Positions 8,200-16,264 of a DNA stretch of 64,000 nt are shown in pieces. A program made the position numbers and the translations under genes. Positions within the stretch are counted from its first letter, which is position 1. Every line of letters begins with the position of its first letter. The notes beneath the pieces were generated by a model. That model was not told where the DNA came from, ran no database searches, and saw only the letters and a program-made list of their open reading frames with translations. The DNA comes from Paenibacillus sabinae T27 (GTDB lineage: Bacteria; Bacillota; Bacilli; Paenibacillales; Paenibacillaceae). The stretch is taken from NCBI RefSeq assembly GCF_000612505.1, contig NZ_CP004078.1:3449252-3513251 (forward strand), read 5' to 3'.

Positions 8200-9006
8200 C
8201 TATTTTTTACGATAGAAGAACGTTTCCGTAGACTCGAATCCGTATTTGGAAGGGGTGAAAATCTGCTCGGTGCTCCCGACGAACAGGTAGCCGCCCGGGC
8301 GAAGAGCGGCCGAGAACTTGTGATACAGCTTGTCCTTCGCTTCTTCCGTGAAGTAAATCATCACGTTCCGGCAGATAATGAGATCAAACCCGGTATCGAA
8401 CTTGTCCAGCAGCAGATTCTGCTTGCGGAAATCGATATGTTTTTTCAAATCCCCGCTGACCTTGAATATATGGCCCTCCGGCGTAAAATACCGCGCAGCC
8501 ACATCCTTGGGCACATCCTTCAGCGAACGCTCCAGGTACAGACCATTCTGTGCCTTGGACAACGCGCCATCGTCGATATCGGTAGCCAGAATGCCCGACT
8601 GGGACAGTAGTTTTTTGTCGGACAGAATCATCGCGAGCGTATACGGCTCTTCGCCGGTCGAACAGGCGGCGCTCCACAGCTTCAGCCTTTTGCCGCTTCC
8701 CTGCAGTTCGGGCAGAATATGATCGCGCAGCACTTCCCAACGGTTCGGATTGCGCCAAAATTCAGAGACGTTGATCGTCATCCTGTCGAGGAATTCGTAG
8801 AACAGCTGCTTGTCTTTCAGCATCGCAGCAAAAAAGTCGGAAAAGCTATGGAAACCGTTCTTCGTGCGAAGGGTCGTCAGACGCCGCTTCATCTGGGCTT
8901 CCTTGTACTGTGACAAGTCGATGCCCGTACTTTTATTGACATTGTGAATGAACCCTGTATAATCTGGGTCCGCCGCCGGCGCTTCGCGTTCAGGCAACAT
9001 CCTCAT
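8200..9006 (-). CDS. cheR: Chemotaxis protein methyltransferase
   Basis: SAM-dependent methylation of glutamates on methyl-accepting chemotaxis proteins, for adaptation. The 268-residue protein has the CheR N-terminal helical domain (KEAQMKRRLTTLRTKNG) and the SAM site WSAACSTGEEPYTLAM near residue 115, followed by CRNVMIYF, the CheR signature. ATG AGG ATG offers two nearby starts, and the true start is uncertain by a few residues. The place between ndk and aroC is conserved in Bacillales. A receptor with no sensor domain lies at 39825-41075. Confidence 0.93.
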   Translation of the reverse strand: MRMLPEREAPAADPDYTGFIHNVNKSTGIDLSQYKEAQMKRRLTTLRTKNGFHSFSDFFAAMLKDKQLFYEFLDRMTINVSEFWRNPNRWEVLRDHILPELQGSGKRLKLWSAACSTGEEPYTLAMILSDKKLLSQSGILATDIDDGALSKAQNGLYLERSLKDVPKDVAARYFTPEGHIFKVSGDLKKHIDFRKQNLLLDKFDTGFDLIICRNVMIYFTEEAKDKLYHKFSAALRPGGYLFVGSTEQIFTPSKYGFESTETFFYRKK

Positions 9007-9029
9007 CTACCCCTGTCATGTCACCCGGA

Positions 9030-9473
9030 TCAGATCCAGGCCCCGATATCTTTCTTGTAATCATTCAGTTCCTCGGGAGCGAAAAAGTTGGCGATTTCTC
9101 GTGCTGCGCTCTCGGGAGAGTCGGAACCGTGAATCAGATTGAGCGGCGTGTGGCTGGCAAAATCTCCGCGGATTGTACCCGGAAGCGCTTCGCCCACCTT
9201 GGTTTTGCCGATCAGCAGCCTTGACAGGGCAATGACGTCGTCGCCTTCCCAGACCATGGCAAAGACGGGGCCGGAAGTAATGAACGAGACAAGACCCGGA
9301 AAGAAGTCCTTGCCCTCATGCTCCGCGTAATGCCGCTTGGCCTGTTCATCGGTTATCGTAATGAGCTTGGCGGCCACGAGCTTAAAGCCCTTGTCCTCAA
9401 ATCGCGACACAATGCGGCCGATCAGACCGCGCTGCACGCCGTCAGGCTTGATCATCAAATACGTCTTTTCCAT
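9030..9473 (-). CDS. ndk: Nucleoside diphosphate kinase
   Basis: Moves the gamma phosphate of ATP to NDPs through a phosphohistidine. At 147 residues it is the usual length. The active site NLIHGSDS holds the catalytic His115; [13 protein letters not shown] opens the protein. The frame is open further upstream, but [12 protein letters not shown] (start 9471-9473, preceded by GGAGAG) is the family start. It follows hepT, as in B. subtilis. Confidence 0.96.
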   Translation of the reverse strand: MEKTYLMIKPDGVQRGLIGRIVSRFEDKGFKLVAAKLITITDEQAKRHYAEHEGKDFFPGLVSFITSGPVFAMVWEGDDVIALSRLLIGKTKVGEALPGTIRGDFASHTPLNLIHGSDSPESAAREIANFFAPEELNDYKKDIGAWI

Positions 9474-9597
9474 AGGGTTCACTCTCCATTTTCCCTTACG
9501 AATGATGGTCTTGTACGATATCTTACCAAAAAAGGGGGCGGCTGTTAACCGTGCATTCACAAAATGCTGATCCTGATAAAAAGCCTTGATGCTACCG

Positions 9598-10566
9598 TCA
9601 GAACTTCCGGCCGGTTACAAAATGGGCGATGTCGCGCAAATTGCCCTTCGTGCGGTTATCTGGCAGCTTATCGAGCGCCGTCAGCGCCTTCTCAATATAT
9701 CGCGAGGCGAGCTGCTCCGCACGGGATATGCCGTCTCCGGCGAGAATCATGTCGATTGCCCTCCCTACTCCGGAAAGCCCTTCCCGGATAAGCTCCAGCT
9801 CGCTCAGAAGAGAGGCTCGAAGCCGTTCGTCCTCCATCGTGTAGATGACCGGCAGGGTGATATTGCCCTGGCGCATATCGCTGCCCGGCGGTTTGCCGAG
9901 CTGCTTCTCCGTCCCCGACAGATCGAGTAAATCGTCGCGGATCTGGAAAGCCATTCCCACATTGTAGCCGTAATTATAGAGCTGCCGTGCGACCTTCGGC
10001 TCCGCGTCGGCGGCCAACGCTCCGAGCTGGCAGCTGATAGCGATGAGCAGTGCGGTTTTGCGCCGGATCCGGCGCAAATAGTGACGGACGCTCTGCCCGC
10101 TGTTGAAGAAATCGCGGATCTGCTCCATCTCGCCGACCGACATTTCCACCATCGCCTTGGAGAGAATCTGGTGGACGCGCGGATTCGGCAGCTCCGCCGC
10201 TATGGACAATGCCTTGGCATAGATGTAATCGCCGGTATACATCGCGATTTTGTCGCCCCATTTGGCCTTGACGGTCGGCTCGCCGCGCCGCGTATCGGCA
10301 TCGTCGATGACATCGTCGTGAACCAGGGAGGCGCTGTGAATCAGCTCCAGGGGAATGGCCACCCGCTTCAGCTTCCCGAGATCGTAAGTGCCGAATTTGC
10401 CGCCCATCAGCACGAATACAGGTCGTAGCCGCTTGCCGCCTGCCTTCAGCAGGTGCAGCGACGTCTCCGTAAGCAGGTGATCGTCGCCCTGTACGCTAAG
10501 GTACAGCTCCTTTTCGAGGGCTTCCATATCCTTGTTCAGCAGGCCGAACATTTGCAGTCGTTTCAT
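9598..10566 (-). CDS. hepT: Heptaprenyl diphosphate synthase component II
   Basis: Catalytic subunit of the two-part enzyme that extends FPP to the menaquinone side-chain diphosphate; works with HepS (13651-14517). The 322-residue all-helical prenyltransferase has the first Asp-rich motif [11 protein letters not shown] at residues 84-94 and the second as [10 protein letters not shown] near 220. The ATG overlaps the mqnA stop (ATGA), so expression is coupled to menaquinone synthesis. Chain length (C30, C35) cannot be read from this alone. Confidence 0.93.
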   Translation of the reverse strand: MKRLQMFGLLNKDMEALEKELYLSVQGDDHLLTETSLHLLKAGGKRLRPVFVLMGGKFGTYDLGKLKRVAIPLELIHSASLVHDDVIDDADTRRGEPTVKAKWGDKIAMYTGDYIYAKALSIAAELPNPRVHQILSKAMVEMSVGEMEQIRDFFNSGQSVRHYLRRIRRKTALLIAISCQLGALAADAEPKVARQLYNYGYNVGMAFQIRDDLLDLSGTEKQLGKPPGSDMRQGNITLPVIYTMEDERLRASLLSELELIREGLSGVGRAIDMILAGDGISRAEQLASRYIEKALTALDKLPDNRTKGNLRDIAHFVTGRKF

Positions 10567-11423
10567 TCCTTCACCCGTGTCAACAGATTATCGCTCCAAA
10601 ACTCCATTTTCACCTTCCGGGGCAGCAATCCCATCTCGTAGGCATACCGGAAGTAGAGATTCAGGCCTTCCTGCTGCCTTTCTCCAAAATCATAACATAA
10701 ATTGCGGAAATAACCGTACCAGTACTCGGGAGTCCCTCCGATCCGGCCGCAGGCTTCCCGGACAACCGGCTCCAGGTTTCTTAACCCGCTCCGTTTGCTC
10801 TCCGCAAAAGCCCGGTAAATCTCGCCGATGGCCTCCGGAACCTCACGCGCCGATTTTCGGCTTACCGCCCACACCGCAAAGGTCATACCGAGGCCTGTCC
10901 AGGACTTCCATAGCTCTCCCAGATCGGTAACGGTATAATGATGATTCTGCCACATGCCGCGGATGGCGTGATCGCCGATCAGGAGACAAGCGTCGGCCCG
11001 CTCCATCATCTTCTCCAGATCCGGCTCGGCGCTTATGTACTCGGGCTGGCCGCCTATCGCCTTTTCCAGCAAAATTTTCAGCAGGTTCACCGAGGTGGCC
11101 GACGTGTTCGTCACAGCAATTATGCCGTTCGCCGCCTCCTCTACCGTTCCCTTAGAGAAGAGAAAAATCGATCCCACGGGACCGTCCGAGCTGACGGACA
11201 AGTCCGGCAGCAGCAGCAGCCGGTCGCTGGCCTCTGCAAAGGCAAACGAAGAGAGCGCCCCGACATCGATATCGCCGGAGGCCATGCCCCGGTTCAGCAC
11301 GGAGGGCACCTCGCTTACCATCCGCGCCGGAAAAGATAGAACGGAAGGATCAAAGTGATGATAAACGGGCCATGAGTTGGTATAGCTGATTTTGCCGATT
11401 ATGGCAGGACCGCCGCTCTTCAT
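10563..11423 (-). CDS. mqnA: Chorismate dehydratase, futalosine pathway
   Basis: MqnA removes water from chorismate to give 3-enolpyruvylbenzoate, the entry to the futalosine route of menaquinone synthesis. The 286-residue periplasmic-binding-protein-like fold shows GKISYTNSWPVYHHF at the start, SEVPSVLNRGMASGDIDVGALSSFAFA, and the SDGPVGSIFLFSK loop. The ATG at 11421-11423 is preceded by GGGGGAG at good spacing, so I prefer it to the longer frame. It sits in one run with ubiX, ubiA, menG, hepS and hepT. B. subtilis uses the o-succinylbenzoate route instead and lacks this gene here. Confidence 0.9.
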   Translation of the reverse strand: MKSGGPAIIGKISYTNSWPVYHHFDPSVLSFPARMVSEVPSVLNRGMASGDIDVGALSSFAFAEASDRLLLLPDLSVSSDGPVGSIFLFSKGTVEEAANGIIAVTNTSATSVNLLKILLEKAIGGQPEYISAEPDLEKMMERADACLLIGDHAIRGMWQNHHYTVTDLGELWKSWTGLGMTFAVWAVSRKSAREVPEAIGEIYRAFAESKRSGLRNLEPVVREACGRIGGTPEYWYGYFRNLCYDFGERQQEGLNLYFRYAYEMGLLPRKVKMEFWSDNLLTRVKE

Positions 11424-11428
11424 GCAAG

Positions 11429-12031
11429 TCACTCCCCCCATCTGCGAAATAGATCATGATCGATTCCGAAGCTGTCCAGCACCTTACCGACCATAAAGTT
11501 TATCAGGTCGTCCATGCTTTGCGGCCCGAAATAAAAAGCCGGCATGGCCGGAATAATGCGCACGCCGAGCCGTGACAGCTTCAGCATATTTTCCAAATGT
11601 ATCGCATGCAGCGGCGTCTCCCGCGGCACCAGCACGAGCGGACGCCCTTCCTTCATCATCACGTCGGCCGCTCGGGTCATCAAATTGTCCGAGGAGCCGT
11701 TCGCCACGGCGGAGAGCGTTCCCATGGAGCAGGGCATGATGATCATGCCTTCGGTCCGGAAGGAGCCGCTTGCAATGGAAGCACCGATATCAGCGACGGG
11801 ATGATAGAACAACGAACCGGGACGGCCTCTGAACTGTTCATTCAGAACGCCCTCCCGGTCCGAGACGTTCCAGCCCAGCTCTTCCTTGAGAACGCGCCAG
11901 CCCGCATTGCTGATAACGAGATGCACCGTCCGGCCGAGCGACAGCAGCGTTTCCGCCAGGCGTACGCCGTAAATGGCGCCGCTCGCCCCCGTAATCCCAA
12001 CAACGAATCCTTTGGAGCCTGAAATGCTCAT
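11429..12031 (-). CDS. ubiX: UbiX-type flavin prenyltransferase
   Basis: Makes the prenylated FMN cofactor for a UbiD-type decarboxylase. The 200-residue protein has the FMN loop GITGASGAIYG (residues 12-22), PCSMGTLSAVANG near 105, and PRETPLHAIHLENM, all diagnostic. In futalosine-type organisms a UbiX/UbiD pair decarboxylates 1,4-dihydroxy-6-naphthoate derivatives (mqnM/mqnL). The position between ubiA and mqnA suggests that job. No ubiD-like gene is in this window. Confidence 0.9.
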   Translation of the reverse strand: MSISGSKGFVVGITGASGAIYGVRLAETLLSLGRTVHLVISNAGWRVLKEELGWNVSDREGVLNEQFRGRPGSLFYHPVADIGASIASGSFRTEGMIIMPCSMGTLSAVANGSSDNLMTRAADVMMKEGRPLVLVPRETPLHAIHLENMLKLSRLGVRIIPAMPAFYFGPQSMDDLINFMVGKVLDSFGIDHDLFRRWGE

Positions 12032-12903
12032 TTGTAAGTCTGCACCACCAAGTCAATCAAAGTAAAGGAAAATACCACGATGCTGAGCACCCCGTTCATT
12101 GTAAAGAACGCCGTCTGCAGCCGGCTCAAATCATTCGGCGACACGATATGGTGCTCATAGAACAAAATAATATAAGCGATCACCATGCCGGCAATGTACC
12201 ACCAGCTCAAATGGGCCAGAAACAGCAGCGAGATAAAACCAAGACCGGTCAAGATATGAAACACCTTGGCGATCTTAAGCGCTCCTGCAACGCCGAACCG
12301 GACCGGGATGGAGTGAAGCCCTTCCTTCCTGTCGAACTCGACATCCTGGCAGGAATAGATGACATCAAAGCCGGCCGTCCAGAACACGATCGTGAGATAA
12401 AAGACCATCGCAGTCCAGTCCACCTTGCCGGTGACTGCGACCCAACCTCCAAGCGGGGCAAGCGCGATCGTCAGGCCGAGTATTAAATGGCAGGCCCAGG
12501 TAAAACGCTTCGTAAAAGAATAGAACACGAGCAGAAAGACCGCAATGGGCAGCAGCTTCGCCGACAGCGGATTCAGCTTGAAAGCTGCCCAGAACAGCAG
12601 GAAGAAGGAAAAAGCGATAAAAGCGATCACTTCCCCAACCTTCAGCAGTCCCGCAGGAATGGCTCTACCTGCCGTACGCGGGTTCTTAGCATCGCTTACC
12701 CGGTCGATCAGCCGGTTGAGGCCCATCGCCGCGCTGCGCGCGCCGAACATGGCAATGATGATCCAGCCGATATCCCGCCAGGAAGGCAGAGAGCCCGACA
12801 TGACCATCGATCCGAGCAAGGCTCCCATAAAGGCAAACGGAAGAGCAAAAACCGTGTGTTCAAACTTGATCATCTGAAGAAAAATACCGATTTTCTTAAA
12901 CAT
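12028..12903 (-). CDS. ubiA: UbiA-family polyprenyltransferase (MqnP-like)
   Basis: Integral membrane enzyme that attaches the polyprenyl chain to the quinone head group. The 291 residues contain about eight hydrophobic segments and the two Asp-rich motifs of the family: NRLIDRVSDAKN (NxxxDxxxD) near residue 61 and DVEFDRKEG near 185. The start at 12901-12903 has AAGGAG 8 bp upstream and overlaps the menG stop by 8 bp. With ubiX and mqnA next to it, a role in the late futalosine pathway (MqnP) is more likely than a ubiquinone or MenA role. Confidence 0.88.
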   Translation of the reverse strand: MFKKIGIFLQMIKFEHTVFALPFAFMGALLGSMVMSGSLPSWRDIGWIIIAMFGARSAAMGLNRLIDRVSDAKNPRTAGRAIPAGLLKVGEVIAFIAFSFFLLFWAAFKLNPLSAKLLPIAVFLLVFYSFTKRFTWACHLILGLTIALAPLGGWVAVTGKVDWTAMVFYLTIVFWTAGFDVIYSCQDVEFDRKEGLHSIPVRFGVAGALKIAKVFHILTGLGFISLLFLAHLSWWYIAGMVIAYIILFYEHHIVSPNDLSRLQTAFFTMNGVLSIVVFSFTLIDLVVQTYK

Positions 12904-13642
12904 CCACATTCTCCTTGAGCCCAATGTGTAATGCAGCGATGCCTCCTGTCAAGGGGAACGATTCGACACGTTCTAGACCGGTTTCCCGGAAAATCCGCTC
13001 CAGCTGCTTGCGGTCCGGAAACAGCGCGAGCGATTCGGGAAGCCATTTGTACTGCTCGTAGCTCTTTGCGAACAGCTTGCCGAGCAGCGGGAGCATCCGT
13101 CTGAAATAGAAATAATAAATACCCTTGAAGGGCTGTATCGTCGGCTTGGACAATTCCAGACAGACGACCATCCCCCCGGGCTTCACCACGCGCTTCATTT
13201 CATGAAGCACCTGGACGGGGTCGGGTACATTGCGGAGACCGAAGCCGATCGTCGCGTAATCGAACGAGCAGTCTCCGAACGGAAGATTCATCGCGTTGCC
13301 CTGCACCAGCGTAATCCGGTCTTCGAGCCCGCGCTCCTCCACCTTCCGGCGGCCTACGGCAAGCATGCCCTCGCTGAAATCGAGCCCGATGACTTCGCCG
13401 GTCTCGCTCGTCTCCGCCATCGCGATGCTCCAGTCGCAGGTGCCGCAGCATAAGTCTACGGCGGTATCGCCGCGGCGCATCGCCATTTTGTCCATGGCGA
13501 ACCGTCTCCAGGTTTTATGGCGCCTGAAGCTGAGAATATCGTTCATCGTATCATACTTTCCGGCGATTTTCTCAAATACGGAGTGCACATATTGTTCCTT
13601 CGGCTTGACTCCGTTATCGCCGGTTACCGTTGATTTGTTCAT
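12896..13642 (-). CDS. menG: Demethylmenaquinone methyltransferase
   Basis: C-methylates demethylmenaquinone with SAM, the last step of menaquinone synthesis. The 248-residue UbiE/COQ5-type protein has VDLCCGTCDWSI (SAM motif I) near residue 65 and GFGLRNVPD plus LELSKPT, both UbiE/MenG signatures. The longer frame upstream is open, but MNKSTVTGDNGVKPKEQYVHSVF begins at the family position. It lies between hepS and hepT as in B. subtilis (gerC operon), though three further genes are inserted before hepT here. Confidence 0.93.
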   Translation of the reverse strand: MNKSTVTGDNGVKPKEQYVHSVFEKIAGKYDTMNDILSFRRHKTWRRFAMDKMAMRRGDTAVDLCCGTCDWSIAMAETSETGEVIGLDFSEGMLAVGRRKVEERGLEDRITLVQGNAMNLPFGDCSFDYATIGFGLRNVPDPVQVLHEMKRVVKPGGMVVCLELSKPTIQPFKGIYYFYFRRMLPLLGKLFAKSYEQYKWLPESLALFPDRKQLERIFRETGLERVESFPLTGGIAALHIGLKENVDV

Positions 13643-13650
13643 GAAATGTC

Positions 13651-14517
13651 TTATGCCTCCCCTGCTGCTTGTCCCGTAATTTTCGCCTGCAGAAGGAAGC
13701 GGTCGAGCGCCGCCCGCAGCTCGCGGATCAGGCTTTCGTCCCTGAGCTCCTGAATGATTCCCTGAATGGATTCCACCGCCTGATGAAGCTTGTCCGTCAG
13801 CAGTGAATCGCATTTATACTTCATCTTCAGCTTCTTCCAGTCCGGGGGCTCAAGCTTCCGTTCCCGAAGCTGCCGTCTCTCGTCTTCGCTACCCGCCTCC
13901 AGCAGATGCCAGTAACAGTAACCGTCCAGCGCCTCGGCGGGTGCTACTCCCCGCTTCAATTCCAGCGCAACCGTCTCGAAGCGGCTGAATTCGTACAGCA
14001 GTTTCTCCCACGCGTCCGTCAGCCGATGGTCGATCAAAGGCGTAAATGCGCGGAACAGCCGCATGTTCAGCTGCACCACATCCTGCAGGTAGCCTTCAGC
14101 CGTCAGCCTCAGCTCTTTGGCCTTGCTGTACAGTCGGGCTTTAAGCACATTAAACTCGGCGATCGCCGAGCTTAATGTCCCGATGACCCCGACTTCGCCG
14201 CTCTTGGCCAAAAGGTGGTAGAACCAGCTGCTGAAATAATCTCCGGCCAGCACTCTGAGCTGCCGAGGGCGCATGGAATCCTCTCCCGGAGCTCCCGCCG
14301 GAAGGTCAATCGACTCATGGGTGTCCAATCCCAGCTGCACAAGACCGGTAACGAGCGTATACAGCTCTGCGCCGGGCTGCCGGGCCGCGCCATGGTTCAG
14401 AAATATATATAACAACGATCCCCGGGCATCCGAAAATGGCGGCAGTTCCGTATGCCGCTGAATCATGTCGTAGTCCGTATAAGATTTAGCCAGTTGCGGT
14501 ATGCGGTACGGTTTCAT
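13651..14517 (-). CDS. hepS: Heptaprenyl diphosphate synthase component I
   Basis: Non-catalytic partner of HepT needed for long-chain prenyl diphosphate synthesis. The 288 residues include RVLAGDYFSSWFYHLLAKSGEVGVIGTLSSAI in outline (residues ~85-120), typical of HEPPP synthase subunit 1, and no Asp-rich catalytic motifs, as expected. The ATG at 14515-14517 is preceded by GGAGG five bases away. Upstream frame extension has no such signal. Confidence 0.87.
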   Translation of the reverse strand: MKPYRIPQLAKSYTDYDMIQRHTELPPFSDARGSLLYIFLNHGAARQPGAELYTLVTGLVQLGLDTHESIDLPAGAPGEDSMRPRQLRVLAGDYFSSWFYHLLAKSGEVGVIGTLSSAIAEFNVLKARLYSKAKELRLTAEGYLQDVVQLNMRLFRAFTPLIDHRLTDAWEKLLYEFSRFETVALELKRGVAPAEALDGYCYWHLLEAGSEDERRQLRERKLEPPDWKKLKMKYKCDSLLTDKLHQAVESIQGIIQELRDESLIRELRAALDRFLLQAKITGQAAGEA

Positions 14518-14650
14518 TCGAGCCTCCGAGCCAATATAAAGTATGACCGATCGTTTGTTCACAATCTTGTCTATTATAGCACATGTTTTGGGGTGGCGCA
14601 CGGCCCTGTACCCGCGCTGCTTCAAGCCTCTTAGTACCTTTTTACCCGGA

Positions 14651-15196
14651 TTAGGGACCAATGAACTGATTTTTCCACAGGTTGGATTCGCTTATCCGAA
14701 AAGCCGCCATGAGCGGTTCCGGGAGCGGAACATTATCCGTCATCTCAAGTTCTCCCAGCAGCTCGGGAGACAGTTCACGGCGTCTGGCGTCCGCAGCCAG
14801 CAGCAGGCGGGCCGTGCCCAGCCATTTGTCCTCCGCGATGACTCTCAGCATCACCTGGTCGACATTTTCCGTATTCCGGAATGCAAAATCAAATGTCTTG
14901 GCCATAGCGGCGTACACTTCCTTCGGCTGGAGACTGCTGTCCGTCACCTTCAAATCCAGCGACAGCACGCCGTCCTCCCAATCCACGCTGCCAATCGGCA
15001 GGGATAATGTCAGGCTGCCCACCGCATCGACCAGATTCCGGTTGCTCAGTACGACGCCGCTTGATCCGGGCGATAAGGTTTCCACCGTTCCGTGGGCGCG
15101 CAGCTCGGAAGAATGAAGGCTCTCCAGCTTCGGAAGCAGGACAGCAGACGCCGCTGTAAGCAGCATCGCCGCTCCGATCCACCAGGTCCGGTTCAT
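14651..15196 (-). CDS. Hypothetical membrane-anchored protein
   Basis: A 181-residue protein with an N-terminal signal anchor (WWIGAAMLLTAASAVLLPKL, residues ~5-24) and a soluble outside domain with predicted beta strands (SSGVVLSNRNLVDAVGSL..., VDWEDGVLSLDLKV). The ATG 15194-15196 has GGGGGA 8 bp upstream. It lies between mtrB and hepS, where B. subtilis has no counterpart. A weak promoter TTGTAG-17-TATTGT follows the mtrB terminator. I do not recognise the family. Late-stage secretion or a membrane-linked role is possible but unproven. Confidence 0.75.
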   Translation of the reverse strand: MNRTWWIGAAMLLTAASAVLLPKLESLHSSELRAHGTVETLSPGSSGVVLSNRNLVDAVGSLTLSLPIGSVDWEDGVLSLDLKVTDSSLQPKEVYAAMAKTFDFAFRNTENVDQVMLRVIAEDKWLGTARLLLAADARRRELSPELLGELEMTDNVPLPEPLMAAFRISESNLWKNQFIGP

Positions 15197-15289
15197 CTGT
15201 TCATCCCCCTTTACACCTTGCGGCATTGTCTGCGCATAGCACAATAAGGTCACCACTCCGATACTACAACCTATACCTTCTTATATGTC

Positions 15290-15313
15290 AAAAAAAAGCA
15301 GGCTATGCCTGCT
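15290..15313 (-). terminator. mtrB terminator
   Basis: Minus-strand perfect stem AGCAGGC-ATA-GCCTGCT followed by a run of seven Ts, directly after the mtrB stop. Confidence 0.92.
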
Positions 15314-15316
15314 GGT

Positions 15317-15565
15317 TCAGATCCCGCTTTCCAATTGTCCGTGCTTGGTCATTATCTCCGCCTTGCCGCGGATTTTCATCGCTGAGGTAAGATCGGTAAA
15401 CTGGGCAATCATCACCTCACCCTTGTCGAGCTTTTCGGTATGATGAAACCGGGTATCCAGGCCTCTCGTCAGTCCGATCACCTGAACGCCGTTCTCTTTG
15501 GCTTTGATCACGATATAATCGCCGGCCGGCGAATCCAGGCCGGCCGCGTTCTTGCTGTCGCTCAT
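15317..15565 (-). CDS. mtrB: Trp RNA-binding attenuation protein TRAP
   Basis: TRAP forms an 11-mer ring that, with tryptophan bound, wraps RNA with (G/U)AG repeats and causes termination in the trp leader. The 82 residues match MtrB along their length, including [20 protein letters not shown] and [12 protein letters not shown]. The RNA-contacting Lys-Lys-Arg set known from B. subtilis (Lys37, Lys56, Arg58) falls here on Lys45, Lys64 and Arg66. It is 7-8 residues longer at the N-terminus. In B. subtilis mtrB is paired with folE (mtrA); here that partner is absent and hbs lies directly upstream. Confidence 0.95.
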   Translation of the reverse strand: MSDSKNAAGLDSPAGDYIVIKAKENGVQVIGLTRGLDTRFHHTEKLDKGEVMIAQFTDLTSAMKIRGKAEIMTKHGQLESGI

Positions 15566-15604
15566 CGCTAATCTCCTCTCTTCGTAACGTGCCGCTTCCC
15601 GCTC

Positions 15605-15636
15605 CTAAAAACAAATGCCGCCTGGAAGGGCGGCAT
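15605..15636 (-). terminator. hbs terminator
   Basis: Minus-strand stem ATGCCGCC/GGCGGCAT with a 6-nt loop followed by TTGTTTTTAG, between hbs and mtrB. It separates hbs from mtrB transcription, at least partly. Confidence 0.82.
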
Positions 15637-15677
15637 GATGCTTAAAATCAAGATTATAGTACGGATATGTAGAAATC

Positions 15678-15950
15678 TTATTTAATTCCGTCTTTAAGCG
15701 CTTTGCCCGGTTTGAATGCCGGAACTTTGCTGGAAGGAATTTCGATTTCTTCACCGGTTTGCGGATTGCGACCTTTACGTGCGGAACGCTCGCGGACTTC
15801 GAAGTTTCCAAATCCGACCAGCTGTACTTTGTCCCCATCCTGCAATGCTGCTGTAATCGCCTCAAAAACGGCGTCTACCGCTTTGGTAACATCCTTCTTG
15901 GGAAGTTCAGTTGCTTCCGTCACTTGATTAATCAAATCAGATTTATTCAT
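15678..15950 (-). CDS. hbs: HU-type DNA-binding protein
   Basis: Nucleoid-associated, dimeric DNA-bending protein. At 90 residues it is the standard length. [20 protein letters not shown] opens the helical body, [24 protein letters not shown] carries the Pro-tipped DNA-binding arm, and [14 protein letters not shown] is the family C-terminus. The start has AGGGAGGTGAG upstream. It stands between spoIVA and mtrB as in B. subtilis. Confidence 0.97.
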   Translation of the reverse strand: MNKSDLINQVTEATELPKKDVTKAVDAVFEAITAALQDGDKVQLVGFGNFEVRERSARKGRNPQTGEEIEIPSSKVPAFKPGKALKDGIK

Positions 15951-16195
15951 TTCTTCTCACCTCCCTGGCTAATTCTCCCTTATTGTTCACTGTTTCCGTT
16001 TCAACGTAAAATATACGTGATTATTTCGTAAAGTGAAACATTACAGCATCCTTCCCCGGATGCGCAACAAATTTATAGTAATACAGGCCATCCATAATTT
16101 CAAGGCGTTCCTAAAAAAACAAGCTGAAATGATTTCCTGCGGCTTCAATCCTTATCCCACAGCCCCAAAAGATGAGGTCTCGCCCTTGACTGCCC
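15951..16195 (-). promoter_or_regulatory. hbs upstream region
   Basis: The stretch of about 240 bp before hbs holds AT-rich promoter-like sequence (for example TATATT near 16015 on the minus strand) and a strong SD. I could not pick a unique -35/-10 pair and see no gene. In B. subtilis hbs has more than one promoter, including a sporulation one. Confidence 0.35.
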
Positions 16196-16229
16196 AAAAA
16201 AAAGAGCGGGACGCCGTGGTCCCGCTCTT
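16196..16229 (-). terminator. spoIVA terminator
   Basis: An 11-bp perfect stem AAGAGCGGGAC/GTCCCGCTCTT with a 6-nt loop is followed by eight Ts on the minus strand, 35 bp after the spoIVA stop. Confidence 0.93.
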
Positions 16230-16264
16230 TCTATTCCTTTGTTGTTCCGCTCGCTTGAAGCGCC

